Assembly: GCF_001902145.1 (NCBI RefSeq)
Contig: NZ_MRST01000027.1
Coordinates: 416,519 to 480,518 of the forward strand
Direction: 5' to 3'
Source of the DNA: Pseudomonas fluorescens
GTDB lineage: Bacteria; Pseudomonadota; Gammaproteobacteria; Pseudomonadales; Pseudomonadaceae
DNA: 64,000 bases
The position numbers were made by a program, and so were the translations under genes. The notes under the pieces are model-generated. The model was given only the letters and a program-made list of their open reading frames with translations, ran no database searches and was not told the DNA's origin. Positions 50,606 to 58,794 of this stretch are shown one piece after another. Numbering within the stretch: position 1 is the first letter of the stretch; each line of letters starts with the position of its first letter.

Positions 50606-51556
50606 TCACATCAACAGATAGAGCAGCACGATATTGACCACCAGCATCATCAGCGCCGTGGGTAGTTGGGCTTTGATCACCGCATTTTTATCCGGTAGCT
50701 CCAGCAGCGCCGCCGGTACGATATTGAAGTTGGCCGCCATCGGCGTCATCAACGTACCGCAATAGCCAGAGAACATACCAATCGCCGCCATCACCGCAGG
50801 ATTGCCGCTGTAAATCCCCACCAGCACCGGCACGCCAACGCCACCGGTCATGACCGGAAAGGCCGCAAAACCATTGCCCATGATCACGGTAAACAAGGCC
50901 ATGCCCAACACATAGACCATCACCGCCACCAACTTGTAGTCAAGGTTGATGTAGGTGGTGGTGACATGAGCGACCGCCGTGCCCACCCCGGCCTCATTGA
51001 ACAACAGCCCGAGCATCGCCAGCATTTGCGGGAGCACCATGGCCCAGCCCAGGGCTTCGGTCAGGCGACGGGATTCACGCAACGCTTGTACCGGCGTATC
51101 ACGGGTCAGCCAGCAGGCCAGGCCGAGGGCGATGAGGCAACCGATGCCGAGGGAGACGAAGGTGGTGTTCTTCGGGTCCAGCAGCGGTACACCGCCGATT
51201 TCGGTGTGTTTGAGCAACACCGAACCAATCACAGTGGTCAGCGGAATAGCCAGCGCCGGAATGAACAATTTGTGGCCCAGGCGCCCGGCACTGGCGCGGG
51301 ACGCCTTGTCGTGCAATTCGGCATGCTGGCCACGACCAACGCCGCCCAAGCCCGCAATCAATGCCATCACCACCACACCCGCCCCGATGACCACCGAAGG
51401 CAGGCGCTCGCCTATAAGGAACGGTACGGCGAACAACAACCAGAACAGCGCACTGGACCAGCGCTTGGGGTGGGAACGGTCGAGCAGGATCATACCGGCG
51501 GTGATCAGCAACAGCACGCCCGCCAGCCAGTACAGGTATTGAATGGAAATAATCAT
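50606..51556 (-). CDS. DUF979 membrane protein
   Basis: 316 residues, about nine hydrophobic segments, with 'VYVLGMALFTVIMGNGFAAF' and 'MFSGYCGTLMTPMAANFNIV'. Overlaps the DUF969 gene by 4 bp. DUF969/DUF979 pairs form a two-part permease, and their steady link to pcp suggests uptake of pyroglutamate or its peptides. Confidence 0.85.
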   Translation of the reverse strand: MIISIQYLYWLAGVLLLITAGMILLDRSHPKRWSSALFWLLFAVPFLIGERLPSVVIGAGVVVMALIAGLGGVGRGQHAELHDKASRASAGRLGHKLFIPALAIPLTTVIGSVLLKHTEIGGVPLLDPKNTTFVSLGIGCLIALGLACWLTRDTPVQALRESRRLTEALGWAMVLPQMLAMLGLLFNEAGVGTAVAHVTTTYINLDYKLVAVMVYVLGMALFTVIMGNGFAAFPVMTGGVGVPVLVGIYSGNPAVMAAIGMFSGYCGTLMTPMAANFNIVPAALLELPDKNAVIKAQLPTALMMLVVNIVLLYLLM

Positions 51557-52269
51557 TGAGCCGCCTCCACCGGAGCGGTGGCCGAGCTCATTTCGCGGGT
51601 CAAGCGCCGGTCGAAACGATGCAACCGGATAGCGTGAATGATGAAGGCGCAGATCGCCGTCGGGATGCCCCACACCGCAATGTGCAGCGGCTCCACATCA
51701 ATCCCCGAGCCAAGCAGGAAGGTGTGCATCAACGCAATCGCACCAAAGGCCACGAAGATGTCCTCACCAAAGAACAACCCGACGTTGTCGGTGGCAGCGC
51801 ACATGGCCAGTACCTTGTGGCGCAGCTTGTCAGGCAGCTTGCCATAATGTTTTTCCGCTGCGCCCTCGGCCATCGGCGCCAGCAGCGGCCGCACCATCTG
51901 CGGATGCCCACCCAGGCTGGTCAACCCCATGGCAGCCGTGGACTCACGCACAAACAGATAGATGATCAACAAGCGCCCGACCGTGGCGCGTTCAAAGCGT
52001 GCGATCCAGTTCTGCGCATGCAGGCGCAGGCCATGGCGCTCCAGCAGGCCAATCACCGCCAGCGGCAATAACAGAATCAGTTGCAAGGCACGGGTCCGAA
52101 GGAAGCCATCGCCCATGGTGGCGAGAATTTTTTCCAGCGGGAACTGGGCGGCAAGCCCGGTGGCGATGGCGGCCGCGGTGACCACCAACAGCGGATTGAA
52201 GCGCAATACAAAGCCGACCACGATGACAAGTACGCCGATCAACGGCCATAAGTTCACAACAGTTTGCAT
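51553..52269 (-). CDS. DUF969 membrane protein
   Basis: 238 residues from the ATG at 52269 ('MQTVVNLWPLIGVLVIVVGF'); an upstream extension is not needed. 'LFVRESTAAMGLTSLGGHPQ', 'GIPTAICAFIIHAIRLHRFD'. First gene of the DUF969-DUF979-pcp unit. Confidence 0.85.
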   Translation of the reverse strand: MQTVVNLWPLIGVLVIVVGFVLRFNPLLVVTAAAIATGLAAQFPLEKILATMGDGFLRTRALQLILLLPLAVIGLLERHGLRLHAQNWIARFERATVGRLLIIYLFVRESTAAMGLTSLGGHPQMVRPLLAPMAEGAAEKHYGKLPDKLRHKVLAMCAATDNVGLFFGEDIFVAFGAIALMHTFLLGSGIDVEPLHIAVWGIPTAICAFIIHAIRLHRFDRRLTREMSSATAPVEAAQ

Positions 52270-52657
52270 GGCGGGGAGGTCCTTTAGTGCGCGCTGCGGC
52301 GCCATTGCAGCAGGATGTGGGCAAAGGGCTCACAGCTTGAAAGTGGCGTGCAGTCGGCTCGGTTTTTTTATTGTTGACCTGGAAGGTCGAGCGTCAGTGG
52401 CAGCAACTTTGCTGCCTGGGGCCGGGGGTGTCCAACAAGAAAAATTGTTGCTGCAAACCAATAATTTTTGTGGGGGGATGGCATCGGGCGGTACGGTGCC
52501 ATGCAGAGATTCAGCGCAGTTTTTTGGAAAAGTCGTGAGGATGAACTCGCTAGGGCGTCGGCAGGGAAAATTCCTGATCAGCGCCTATACTCCACGATGC
52601 AGCTGTGTGTACTTGCAGTTCATTCACGGCGTCACGCCGACAATGAGGGTTCCCGCT
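52270..52657. other. Intergenic region, no gene identified
   Basis: 388 bp upstream of the DUF969 unit. It must hold that promoter; a run of T (CGGTTTTTTTATTG, 52360-52373) stands out but lacks a convincing stem. No coding frame is persuasive. Confidence 0.4.
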
Positions 52658-52765
52658 ATGTATGCCGGACAAATGAGTAATATGGCGACCACGCTTGGCG
52701 AAATACGCTGCCAGCTGATCGCCCAGGTAATTTGCCTGCTGGCGGTGGCGACGCTTTTCGCCTGA
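52658..52765 (+). CDS. Possible 35-residue membrane peptide
   Basis: ATG with GAGGG 7 bp before it; the peptide ends 'RCQLIAQVICLLAVATLFA', a hydrophobic tail long enough to span a membrane. A hairpin GACGCC-GTCA-GGCGTC follows at 52788-52803. No homologue known to me. Confidence 0.35.
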   Translation: MYAGQMSNMATTLGEIRCQLIAQVICLLAVATLFA

Positions 52766-52803
52766 TCGAACATTCACGCCCTGAAACGACGCCGTCAGGC
52801 GTC

Positions 52804-53033
52804 TTGGCTTTCCTTTGTCCAAATTTCAGTGTCTACAAACCCGAACACGCAGTCCTACTGACCCTACTGAAGAAACACAGGAAGGCGGCAGGCCTGAACC
52901 AAGTACAGTGTTCAAAGGCTCTGGACGTCCACAGTCGTTCATGAGTAACGTTGAAAGCGGGACATGCCGCATGGATATCGTGCAGCTCCGCGAGCTGATC
53001 GCTGAGTTTGAACGATCTTTGGACGAGAATTGA
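52804..53033 (+). pseudogene. Frameshifted XRE-family regulator
   Basis: The first frame gives 'LLTLLKKHRKAAGLNQVQCS' and 'KALDVH', the second 'SFMSNVESGTCRMDIVQLRE' and 'LIAEFERSL', together a small XRE HTH. One base is missing near 52931 (GACGTCCACAGTCG; a codon for His plus CAG is expected). No convincing start codon is visible either; a TTG at 52804 is the nearest. Confidence 0.75.
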
Positions 53034-53175
53034 TCGAGCAGCGGTTGCAGGGTTGAAGTGCTGGACTTACACAGCATGTGCTGTTGGAAATCCTGGCCTT
53101 CCCATCTAAAGCCATAGCACCACCACTCGCCATTAGTCCCGCCAGTGCAAGCGCTACCGCGATCCCTGCTTTCAT
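52939..53175 (-). CDS. Possible small secreted protein, probably a remnant
   Basis: The N-terminus ('KAGIAVALALAGLMASGGAM') is a good signal peptide, 23 bp after the upstream lipoprotein stop. The rest of the frame lies opposite the XRE remnant and looks non-coding, so the true protein is probably short or broken. Confidence 0.25.
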   Translation of the reverse strand: MKAGIAVALALAGLMASGGAMALDGKARISNSTCCVSPALQPCNRCSINSRPKIVQTQRSARGAARYPCGMSRFQRYS

Positions 53176-53197
53176 TTTCGTTTCTCTTTGCGCGATA

Positions 53198-53622
53198 TCA
53201 GTAGCAATCGGTGCTCACGGTCTGGCCGTAAGCCGTGGAAGTGCAGTGTGTTTGCTTGGGTATCACGTAGGGCTGCGGTGCCGGCTGCTGACTCTGTGAA
53301 TTCAACATTTTCACTATATTCTGACGCCTTTCTTTCTCAGCCTGAGCCTGCAAGTCAGTCGCGGTCTTATCGAGCTGAACACGGCAGTTTACGTAAGCAT
53401 CAGAACCGGGGGTTGCCCCATATGACTGACACTGAGCATCGTCCTTGACAGCTGCAGTTCTTTTGCAGCTGCAAGGTTACTCAAGCTTTCCTGCCGGATG
53501 GCATATCCCTTAGTTCCGGGCAGGCAGTCGTCCCACGCAATCAGCCCTGTAGCACAGTCCAATGGGTGATTTGCACACCCAGACATTAACAACGCTACAG
53601 TCGCAATCGCCCATGCCTTCAT
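53198..53622 (-). pseudogene. Frameshifted lipoprotein
   Basis: The first frame begins 'MKAWAIATVALLMSGC' (lipobox) and runs through 'IAWDDCLPGTKGYAIRQESL'. After 'LAAAK' one A is missing in a short A run (about 53460-53470), and the other frame continues 'RTAAVKDDAQCQSYGATPGS', 'CRVQLDKTATDLQAQAEKER' to 'QTVSTDCY' and TGA. Joined, the product is a ~140-residue Cys-containing lipoprotein of unknown role. Confidence 0.75.
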
Positions 53623-53709
53623 TGGTTAAGTCCTCGTGTTAGATCGGTGAGCTTACAGTCTCGGTTGACACCCTGCCATCACGTCACACCTTCTCCCAGG
53701 AGCTGGTAA

Positions 53710-53937
53710 TCAATCCTCCTTGAACCCCGGCAAGCCCTCAACAGCACGCCATTCATTTAGCGTTTGGATAATGCCTTGGGCTGAATCGTCTGCATCGTCT
53801 TCGGGGAAAAAGATCAAGTCCGAGCCTGCGGAATGTTCACAGATTGCGTTGAAGTGATGCACGAGCTTGTTCTCTTCTTCGCTTGCGTCGTTCCCGATGA
53901 TGCGTTGAAGGTGTTGAAAATCGGCGGGGCATATCAT
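53710..53937 (-). CDS. Colicin/pyocin-type immunity protein, short at the N-terminus
   Basis: 75 residues. 'NKLVHHFNAICEHSAGSDLI', 'FFPEDDADDSAQGIIQTLNE' and 'WRAVEGLPGF' match the Im2/Im9-type DNase immunity fold (conserved SDLI[FY][FY]P and W-R). Family members are about 85 residues; roughly the first helix is absent, and a TGA in frame just upstream of the ATG prevents extension. No bacteriocin gene lies beside it, so it is an orphan and perhaps inactive. Confidence 0.8.
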   Translation of the reverse strand: MICPADFQHLQRIIGNDASEEENKLVHHFNAICEHSAGSDLIFFPEDDADDSAQGIIQTLNEWRAVEGLPGFKED

Positions 53938-53995
53938 TGGCTGGGAATCTCATTCGCTTCCGGCTAGTCTCCAAGCTTCATTACAGGGAGTTACC

Positions 53996-54646
53996 ATGAG
54001 TCCAAGATTTCTTCTGATTGTCGCAGGCATCGCCCTCTCTTTCATGGCAGTAATCGTGGCCGTATACCTTGATATGTTCGGTACCAACCGGGTACATGAT
54101 CAGGCGATATGGGGAGCTTTCGGCGATTACTTCGGCGGCATCCTGAATCCGATATTTGCGTTGTTTGCGTTTCTCGGTGTGCTTTGGTCGCTTCATCTGC
54201 AAATGAGGCAGGTTAGGCAGCTCGCGTTGGACAAAAAGGCGGACGAAATCTTGCAGGTCGTGAAAGACATTGATGCTCGTCTCTCGGCTCTTCAGTTGAC
54301 GTTTGTGGGGAAGACATCAGGCATTGATCTTCACATACTGCACATGGTCGCAGAGGCTGAGCGTGGAGCGAAGAAGGCTGGTGATTCACGCGCCTACACA
54401 GATTTTCTGCGAATCTCCAACGACCCCGGAGCGGTGATTGAGTCAGCAGTCAGGGAAATGGGATATCAGGTTTCAATGATGTGTGAATTCCTTAAGCGCC
54501 ACCCGCAGCAGCAGGATGGTGGATACGCCCCCATTATCGACTACTACACTGCCAAAACCTCCCGCCTGATGCCGATGCTGAATGACATCGGGGGTCTGCC
54601 CGAGTCCACACGAGCATTTTTCGAAGCAAAGATCAGGAATGTATAA
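53996..54646 (+). CDS. AbiC-like membrane protein
   Basis: 216 residues. Two membrane helices (about 5-25 and 47-68) with the motif 'GAFGDYFGGILNPIFALFAF' between them and into the second, the hallmark of the putative phage abortive infection family (putAbiC), followed by a helical cytosolic region. Family members are often longer (near 300 residues). It overlaps the next gene by 8 bp. A phage-defence role is inferred from the family. Confidence 0.7.
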   Translation: MSPRFLLIVAGIALSFMAVIVAVYLDMFGTNRVHDQAIWGAFGDYFGGILNPIFALFAFLGVLWSLHLQMRQVRQLALDKKADEILQVVKDIDARLSALQLTFVGKTSGIDLHILHMVAEAERGAKKAGDSRAYTDFLRISNDPGAVIESAVREMGYQVSMMCEFLKRHPQQQDGGYAPIIDYYTAKTSRLMPMLNDIGGLPESTRAFFEAKIRNV

Positions 54647-55430
54647 CCCGCTAATCGGTATCGTGATTGCGGTTGAGCTATTGGATGCTAGGAGAAAGAT
54701 CGTGGGTGAAACGGATACGCCAGATTTCAACAAAGCCCGAAGCTACTTGATAGGCTTTTCAACTGTAGTCCTGTTGTTGTGGTACTTCGGTGCTGACCTT
54801 TCGACGTTCAAGCTGCTAGGGAATGAGATCAGACTCAAGGAAAACGTTCAAAACGTCTGGATGGTTCTTGCTGGAATCAACACCTATCTGTGGTTGAGGC
54901 TGTATCAACGAACCCCCGAAGGCAGCTTCCGCTTTGATCTTGCAATGCACGACCTGTATGAGAAGACGCTCATCAGAGTCGTCAGGCGTCTAGGCAAGAA
55001 ACAGATGCGAAATCATGTTTGGGAGCTGATTGAAAAGACACCTGGCACTGTTGAGGGCGAGTTCAAACTCATTAGCTTCAACCCCACGGGAAAGATGACT
55101 CACCTCGAAAGAACTCCACCAAAAGGCAGTGAACCCCCAGACAAACTCGCGATGGTTCGAAAGCTGGACAGCAGGACGAGAAACGAAATTCGCTATTCTT
55201 TTTATATCCACTACACGGTAGGCGGAAACGAACACCATCAGAGTGGTGGCCAAGCATTCACAACAACTCCTTCTCGCCTCGTTGCAACGCTAGTCAGGTG
55301 GTATGTTTTTGCCAGAGGCGCGATTGTATCGCCTTGGTTCTTCGATCATGTCACCCCTTTCGTTTTGGGTGGCATAAGCATATTTGTTGCTCTGTTCAAC
55401 TGGTGGCAAATCAACTATCCGCACTCATGA
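54639..55430 (+). CDS. Membrane protein coupled to the AbiC-like gene
   Basis: 263 residues from the ATG inside the end of the previous gene. Hydrophobic segments lie at about 36-52, 72-88 and near the C-terminus ('VTPFVLGGISIFVALFNWWQ'); a soluble part of about 130 residues sits between. No domain recognised. Strict overlap with the AbiC-like gene suggests a two-protein membrane complex. Confidence 0.65.
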   Translation: MYNPLIGIVIAVELLDARRKIVGETDTPDFNKARSYLIGFSTVVLLLWYFGADLSTFKLLGNEIRLKENVQNVWMVLAGINTYLWLRLYQRTPEGSFRFDLAMHDLYEKTLIRVVRRLGKKQMRNHVWELIEKTPGTVEGEFKLISFNPTGKMTHLERTPPKGSEPPDKLAMVRKLDSRTRNEIRYSFYIHYTVGGNEHHQSGGQAFTTTPSRLVATLVRWYVFARGAIVSPWFFDHVTPFVLGGISIFVALFNWWQINYPHS

Positions 55431-55479
55431 GGCCGGTGTCGAATGATCCCGTCCGAAAAGCACATAAAGGAATCACTTC

Positions 55480-56187
55480 ATGCTCCACATGATGCTGCCA
55501 CTTGATAAGCATTTTGATTCTGGGTTTGGCGCTGTCGCAGATTCATTCAAGAACGCGGCCGATGCCCTCGAAGACGCAATAGAAAAGCCCAGCTTGAACC
55601 TTCACCTTCCAGTGAGCTTCCTGTATCGACACGCCATAGAACTCTACTTGAAGTCTGGGATCATCACTCTTCATCGCAAATTCAACATCCCGTATGGGGA
55701 CATAACCTCCACAGGCGAGCCCTGTGTACCGGTGAAAGGGAAGTGGTGCAAAATCCATACAGTGCACAGCCTACAGCTTCTATATGCGCACCTACGCTCT
55801 ACTCTCGACTCCCTGAACGATACGCTGTCTCCAATTCCAAATACCGATTGGACTCTTCCTCCAGAGCTCGACCAGTGGATCATCGCCATTGAAGAAACAG
55901 ACTCGTCGAGTACCTTTTTTCGCTACCCAGTGACTAAAGACAAGAAAAAAGATCAGGATAAATCAACAATTCATCCTGAAGACGTGGATCAAATGCTTTC
56001 AAAAATGCACGGCAACGGCCCACGCGTTAAAGCACTACTAATGCTCGATGGAAACGACAATATCGTCGAGGCTTTCTCACATGACGATACACGAGCAAAG
56101 GAAATAGTCGGTACTCTGAAGCAGACAGCTGAATTGTTTTATTGCCTTCGAGCAATGATGTCATTCGTGCTTGCTGGAGGCAGGTAA
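55480..56187 (+). CDS. Hypothetical protein with RHxIELYLK motif
   Basis: 235 residues, helical. 'SFLYRHAIELYLKSGIITLH' near residue 47-66 resembles the conserved motif of several uncharacterised HEPN-like proteins, and the C-terminus returns to a helix ('TLKQTAELFYCLRAMMSFVL'). It may be an RNA- or DNA-acting effector, but the motif match is loose. 50 bp after the membrane pair. Confidence 0.55.
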   Translation: MLHMMLPLDKHFDSGFGAVADSFKNAADALEDAIEKPSLNLHLPVSFLYRHAIELYLKSGIITLHRKFNIPYGDITSTGEPCVPVKGKWCKIHTVHSLQLLYAHLRSTLDSLNDTLSPIPNTDWTLPPELDQWIIAIEETDSSSTFFRYPVTKDKKKDQDKSTIHPEDVDQMLSKMHGNGPRVKALLMLDGNDNIVEAFSHDDTRAKEIVGTLKQTAELFYCLRAMMSFVLAGGR

Positions 56188-56291
56188 TTATCTTTCCAGC
56201 CAGAAGCTTGTGGAGATAGTAAATCGCATACATTCTCCAGCGACGAACTGGCACTGCTGTTCCAGCCTGGGCCATAGGAAAAGGAGCAATC

Positions 56292-57050
56292 ATGCGAAGA
56301 CGATGGAATTTACTCGCACTGAAGGAACATATTCGCACCATCGAGCCCGACAAGAACTGGTTGCTCAGCACGGTCGATTCTGTGAGTCATTCACTGTACA
56401 TCTACCAGTACCACAAGAGTCTGGCTCGTGATGCGTTCGCCGCCTATCACGTTGAGCACGACCCAGATGGCATAAAAATGTTTGCTGCGACAATGATGAT
56501 GGGGGGCGATGATGAGTTTGAGGATGCAAAACTTGCAAGCGAGGCCAACCTGATCGCCGCCATCAACATAACTCGCAATACCTTTGATATCCTCGCCCAG
56601 TTAGTGAACGCCCTAGCACTTCCTCAGCCGCTAGCTATCGACCGATGCGACTTCACCAAGGTTCGTGACAAGCTCCAAGAGAGCACGCTGAAAGCCGAGA
56701 TATCGCGAGTTTCTCAACTCCATTGGTATCGCTACTTGGCGGGCTTCAGCAACACGATCAAACACCGCCAACTCATAACGCACACACCATCCCAGAAGCA
56801 CGAAGAGAAAACGGGCAAGTACCTTGGAGGTGGTGCAGAAGTAGCCCCCTTCGATTATCGAGACGATAAATTCACGAGTTACTGGGTGCAGGAAGTGCTG
56901 GAAGCCACCGTCGAAATGCACAATGAAATTGTCACTCTCGGCAACACTCTCAACGAATACTGCCTGACGCCATCTCCACGCTGCCCCCCAAAAGCATCGT
57001 GCAAACCAACGTTCACATTGTCGGGTGTGAACGAACTCGATATTTTGTGA
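56292..57050 (+). CDS. Hypothetical helical protein
   Basis: 252 residues: 'AAINITRNTFDILAQLVNAL', 'WYRYLAGFSNTIKHRQLITH', 'EATVEMHNEIVTLGNTLNEY'. The 'NTIKHR' segment in an all-helical context is seen in some HEPN-like families, again only a loose likeness. Last gene before the tRNA-Val terminator. GGAG-like 'AAAAGGAGC' precedes the start. Confidence 0.55.
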   Translation: MRRRWNLLALKEHIRTIEPDKNWLLSTVDSVSHSLYIYQYHKSLARDAFAAYHVEHDPDGIKMFAATMMMGGDDEFEDAKLASEANLIAAINITRNTFDILAQLVNALALPQPLAIDRCDFTKVRDKLQESTLKAEISRVSQLHWYRYLAGFSNTIKHRQLITHTPSQKHEEKTGKYLGGGAEVAPFDYRDDKFTSYWVQEVLEATVEMHNEIVTLGNTLNEYCLTPSPRCPPKASCKPTFTLSGVNELDIL

Positions 57051-57078
57051 ACGTTCTGCAAGAAATCCAAGACAACAA

Positions 57079-57107
57079 AAAAGGGCCCACCTTTCGGTGA
57101 GCCCTTC
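57079..57107 (-). terminator. Terminator downstream of tRNA-Val
   Basis: AAGGGC-CCACC-TTTC-GGTG-A-GCCCTT with A6 on the left, i.e. a T run after the stem on the minus strand. Ends tRNA-Val transcription. Confidence 0.85.
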
Positions 57108-57135
57108 CAGACCGCCCAGCAGAGCGGATTTTGTT

Positions 57136-57211
57136 TGGTAGGCGCGATTGGACTCGAACCAACGACCCCCACCATGTCAAGGTGGTGCTCTAACCAACTG
57201 AGCTACGTGCC
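57136..57211 (-). tRNA. tRNA-Val (GAC)
   Basis: 76 nt on the minus strand: acceptor GGCACGT... with anticodon stem CCACC-TTGACAT-GGTGG (anticodon GAC), T-loop GGTTCGAGTCC and encoded CCA. The accessory strip 52650-57050 lies on its 3' side, but I see no second copy of its 3' end. Confidence 0.95.
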
Positions 57212-57396
57212 TGCTGTGAGGCGGCATTCTACGGAATTCCGAAGGGGTGTCAACATCTTTTTTGCAGCTAACCCTATGAATATGCGAATTTTTTATTTGC
57301 TGCGGGTGCACCCGTGGTTTTCGGGTGGCTGGCAGGCAATTTTCAACTCAGGTAGGATCGGCGCACTCGTAAAAAATATAAAACAGAGGTTCCAGG

Positions 57397-58680
57397 ATGG
57401 CGAACACCCCCTACCCCCAGTCGTATTACGCCGCTTCTGCGAATGCAGTTCCGCCCCGTCCTGTGCTGCAAGGTGAAGTCGAGACCGATGTGTGCGTGAT
57501 CGGGGCTGGCTATACCGGGCTTTCCAGTGCGCTGTTCCTGCTGGAAAACGGCTTTCGCGTCACGGTGCTGGAAGCCGCCAAGGTGGGTTTTGGTGCCTCG
57601 GGTCGTAACGGTGGGCAGATCGTCAACAGTTACAGCCGCGATATCGACGTGATCGAGCGCAGCGTCGGGCCCCAGCAGGCGCAGTTGTTGGGGCAGATGG
57701 CGTTTGAAGGTGGCAGGATCATCCGTGAGCGCGTGGCCAAGTACCAGATCCAGTGCGACTTGAAGGACGGCGGTGTGTTCGCCGCCCTCAACAGCAAGCA
57801 CATGGGCCACTTGGAGTCACAGAAGCGTCTGTGGGAGCGCTACGGCCATACGCAACTGGAGTTGTTGGACGAGCGCCGCATCCGCGAAGTGGTGGCCTGC
57901 GACAACTATGTGGGCGGTTTGCTGGACATGAGCGGTGGCCATATTCACCCGCTCAACCTGGCGCTCGGTGAAGCAGCGGCCGTGGAATCCCTGGGCGGCA
58001 CGATCTATGAGCAATCGGCAGCGGTGCGCATTGAACGCGGCGCCAATCCGGTGGTGCACACTGCTGAAGGCAGGGTCAGGGCCAAGTTCATTATCGTCGC
58101 GGGGAACGCTTACCTGGGCAACCTGGTGCCGGAGCTGGCGGCCAAGTCGATGCCGTGCGGTACCCAAGTGATCACCACGGCGCCACTGGGCGATGAAGTG
58201 GCCAAGACGCTGTTGCCTCAGGATTATTGTGTCGAGGACTGCAACTACCTGCTCGACTACTACCGCCTCACTAGCGACAAGCGCCTGATCTTCGGCGGCG
58301 GCGTGGTCTATGGCGCGCGGGACCCGGCGAATATCGAAGCGATCATCCGGCCGAAAATGCTCAAGGCATTTCCGCAACTGAAGGACGTGAAGATCGACTA
58401 CGCCTGGACCGGCAATTTCCTGCTCACCCTGTCGCGTTTGCCGCAGGTTGGCCGCCTGGGCGACAACATCTATTACTCCCAGGGCTGTAGCGGCCATGGC
58501 GTGACGTACACCCACCTGGCGGGCAAAGTGCTGGCGGAGGCCCTGCGAGGTCAGGCGGAGCGTTTTGATGCGTTTGCGGGCTTGCCGCATTACCCGTTCC
58601 CGGGTGGGCAGATGTTGCGCACGCCGTTTGCGGCGCTGGGGGCTTGGTACTACGGGTTGCGGGATAAATTCGGGATGTAA
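57397..58680 (+). CDS. FAD-dependent oxidoreductase (PuuB-like)
   Basis: 427 residues, DAO fold. 'DVCVIGAGYTGLSSALFLLE' is the FAD-binding GxGxxG region; 'GFGASGRNGGQIVNSYSRDI', 'SGGHIHPLNLALGEAAAVES' and C-terminal 'YYSQGCSGHGVTYTHLAGKV' are typical of gamma-glutamylputrescine oxidases. Probably part of polyamine or amine catabolism, though no glutamylputrescine synthetase gene lies here. Confidence 0.8.
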   Translation: MANTPYPQSYYAASANAVPPRPVLQGEVETDVCVIGAGYTGLSSALFLLENGFRVTVLEAAKVGFGASGRNGGQIVNSYSRDIDVIERSVGPQQAQLLGQMAFEGGRIIRERVAKYQIQCDLKDGGVFAALNSKHMGHLESQKRLWERYGHTQLELLDERRIREVVACDNYVGGLLDMSGGHIHPLNLALGEAAAVESLGGTIYEQSAAVRIERGANPVVHTAEGRVRAKFIIVAGNAYLGNLVPELAAKSMPCGTQVITTAPLGDEVAKTLLPQDYCVEDCNYLLDYYRLTSDKRLIFGGGVVYGARDPANIEAIIRPKMLKAFPQLKDVKIDYAWTGNFLLTLSRLPQVGRLGDNIYYSQGCSGHGVTYTHLAGKVLAEALRGQAERFDAFAGLPHYPFPGGQMLRTPFAALGAWYYGLRDKFGM

Positions 58681-58683
58681 ACC

Positions 58684-58786
58684 CTGTAGGAGCGAGCTTG
58701 CTCGCGAAATACTTCAACGATAACGCGTTTATTCTGAATGAACGCGGCGGCGGTGAGTTTTTCGCGAGCAAGCTCGCTCCTACCGG
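58684..58786. repeat. Paired REP element (REPIN)
   Basis: Left 'TGTAGGAGCGAGCTTGCTCG' and right 'CGAGCAAGCTCGCTCCTAC' arms about 55 bp apart, the same type as 43197-43299. Confidence 0.9.
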
Positions 58787-58794
58787 GCTGCGCT

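Noticed and set aside
53640..57135. Integration of the accessory strip into tRNA-Val
   Set aside because: No integrase and no duplicate of the tRNA-Val 3' end was found on the left side.
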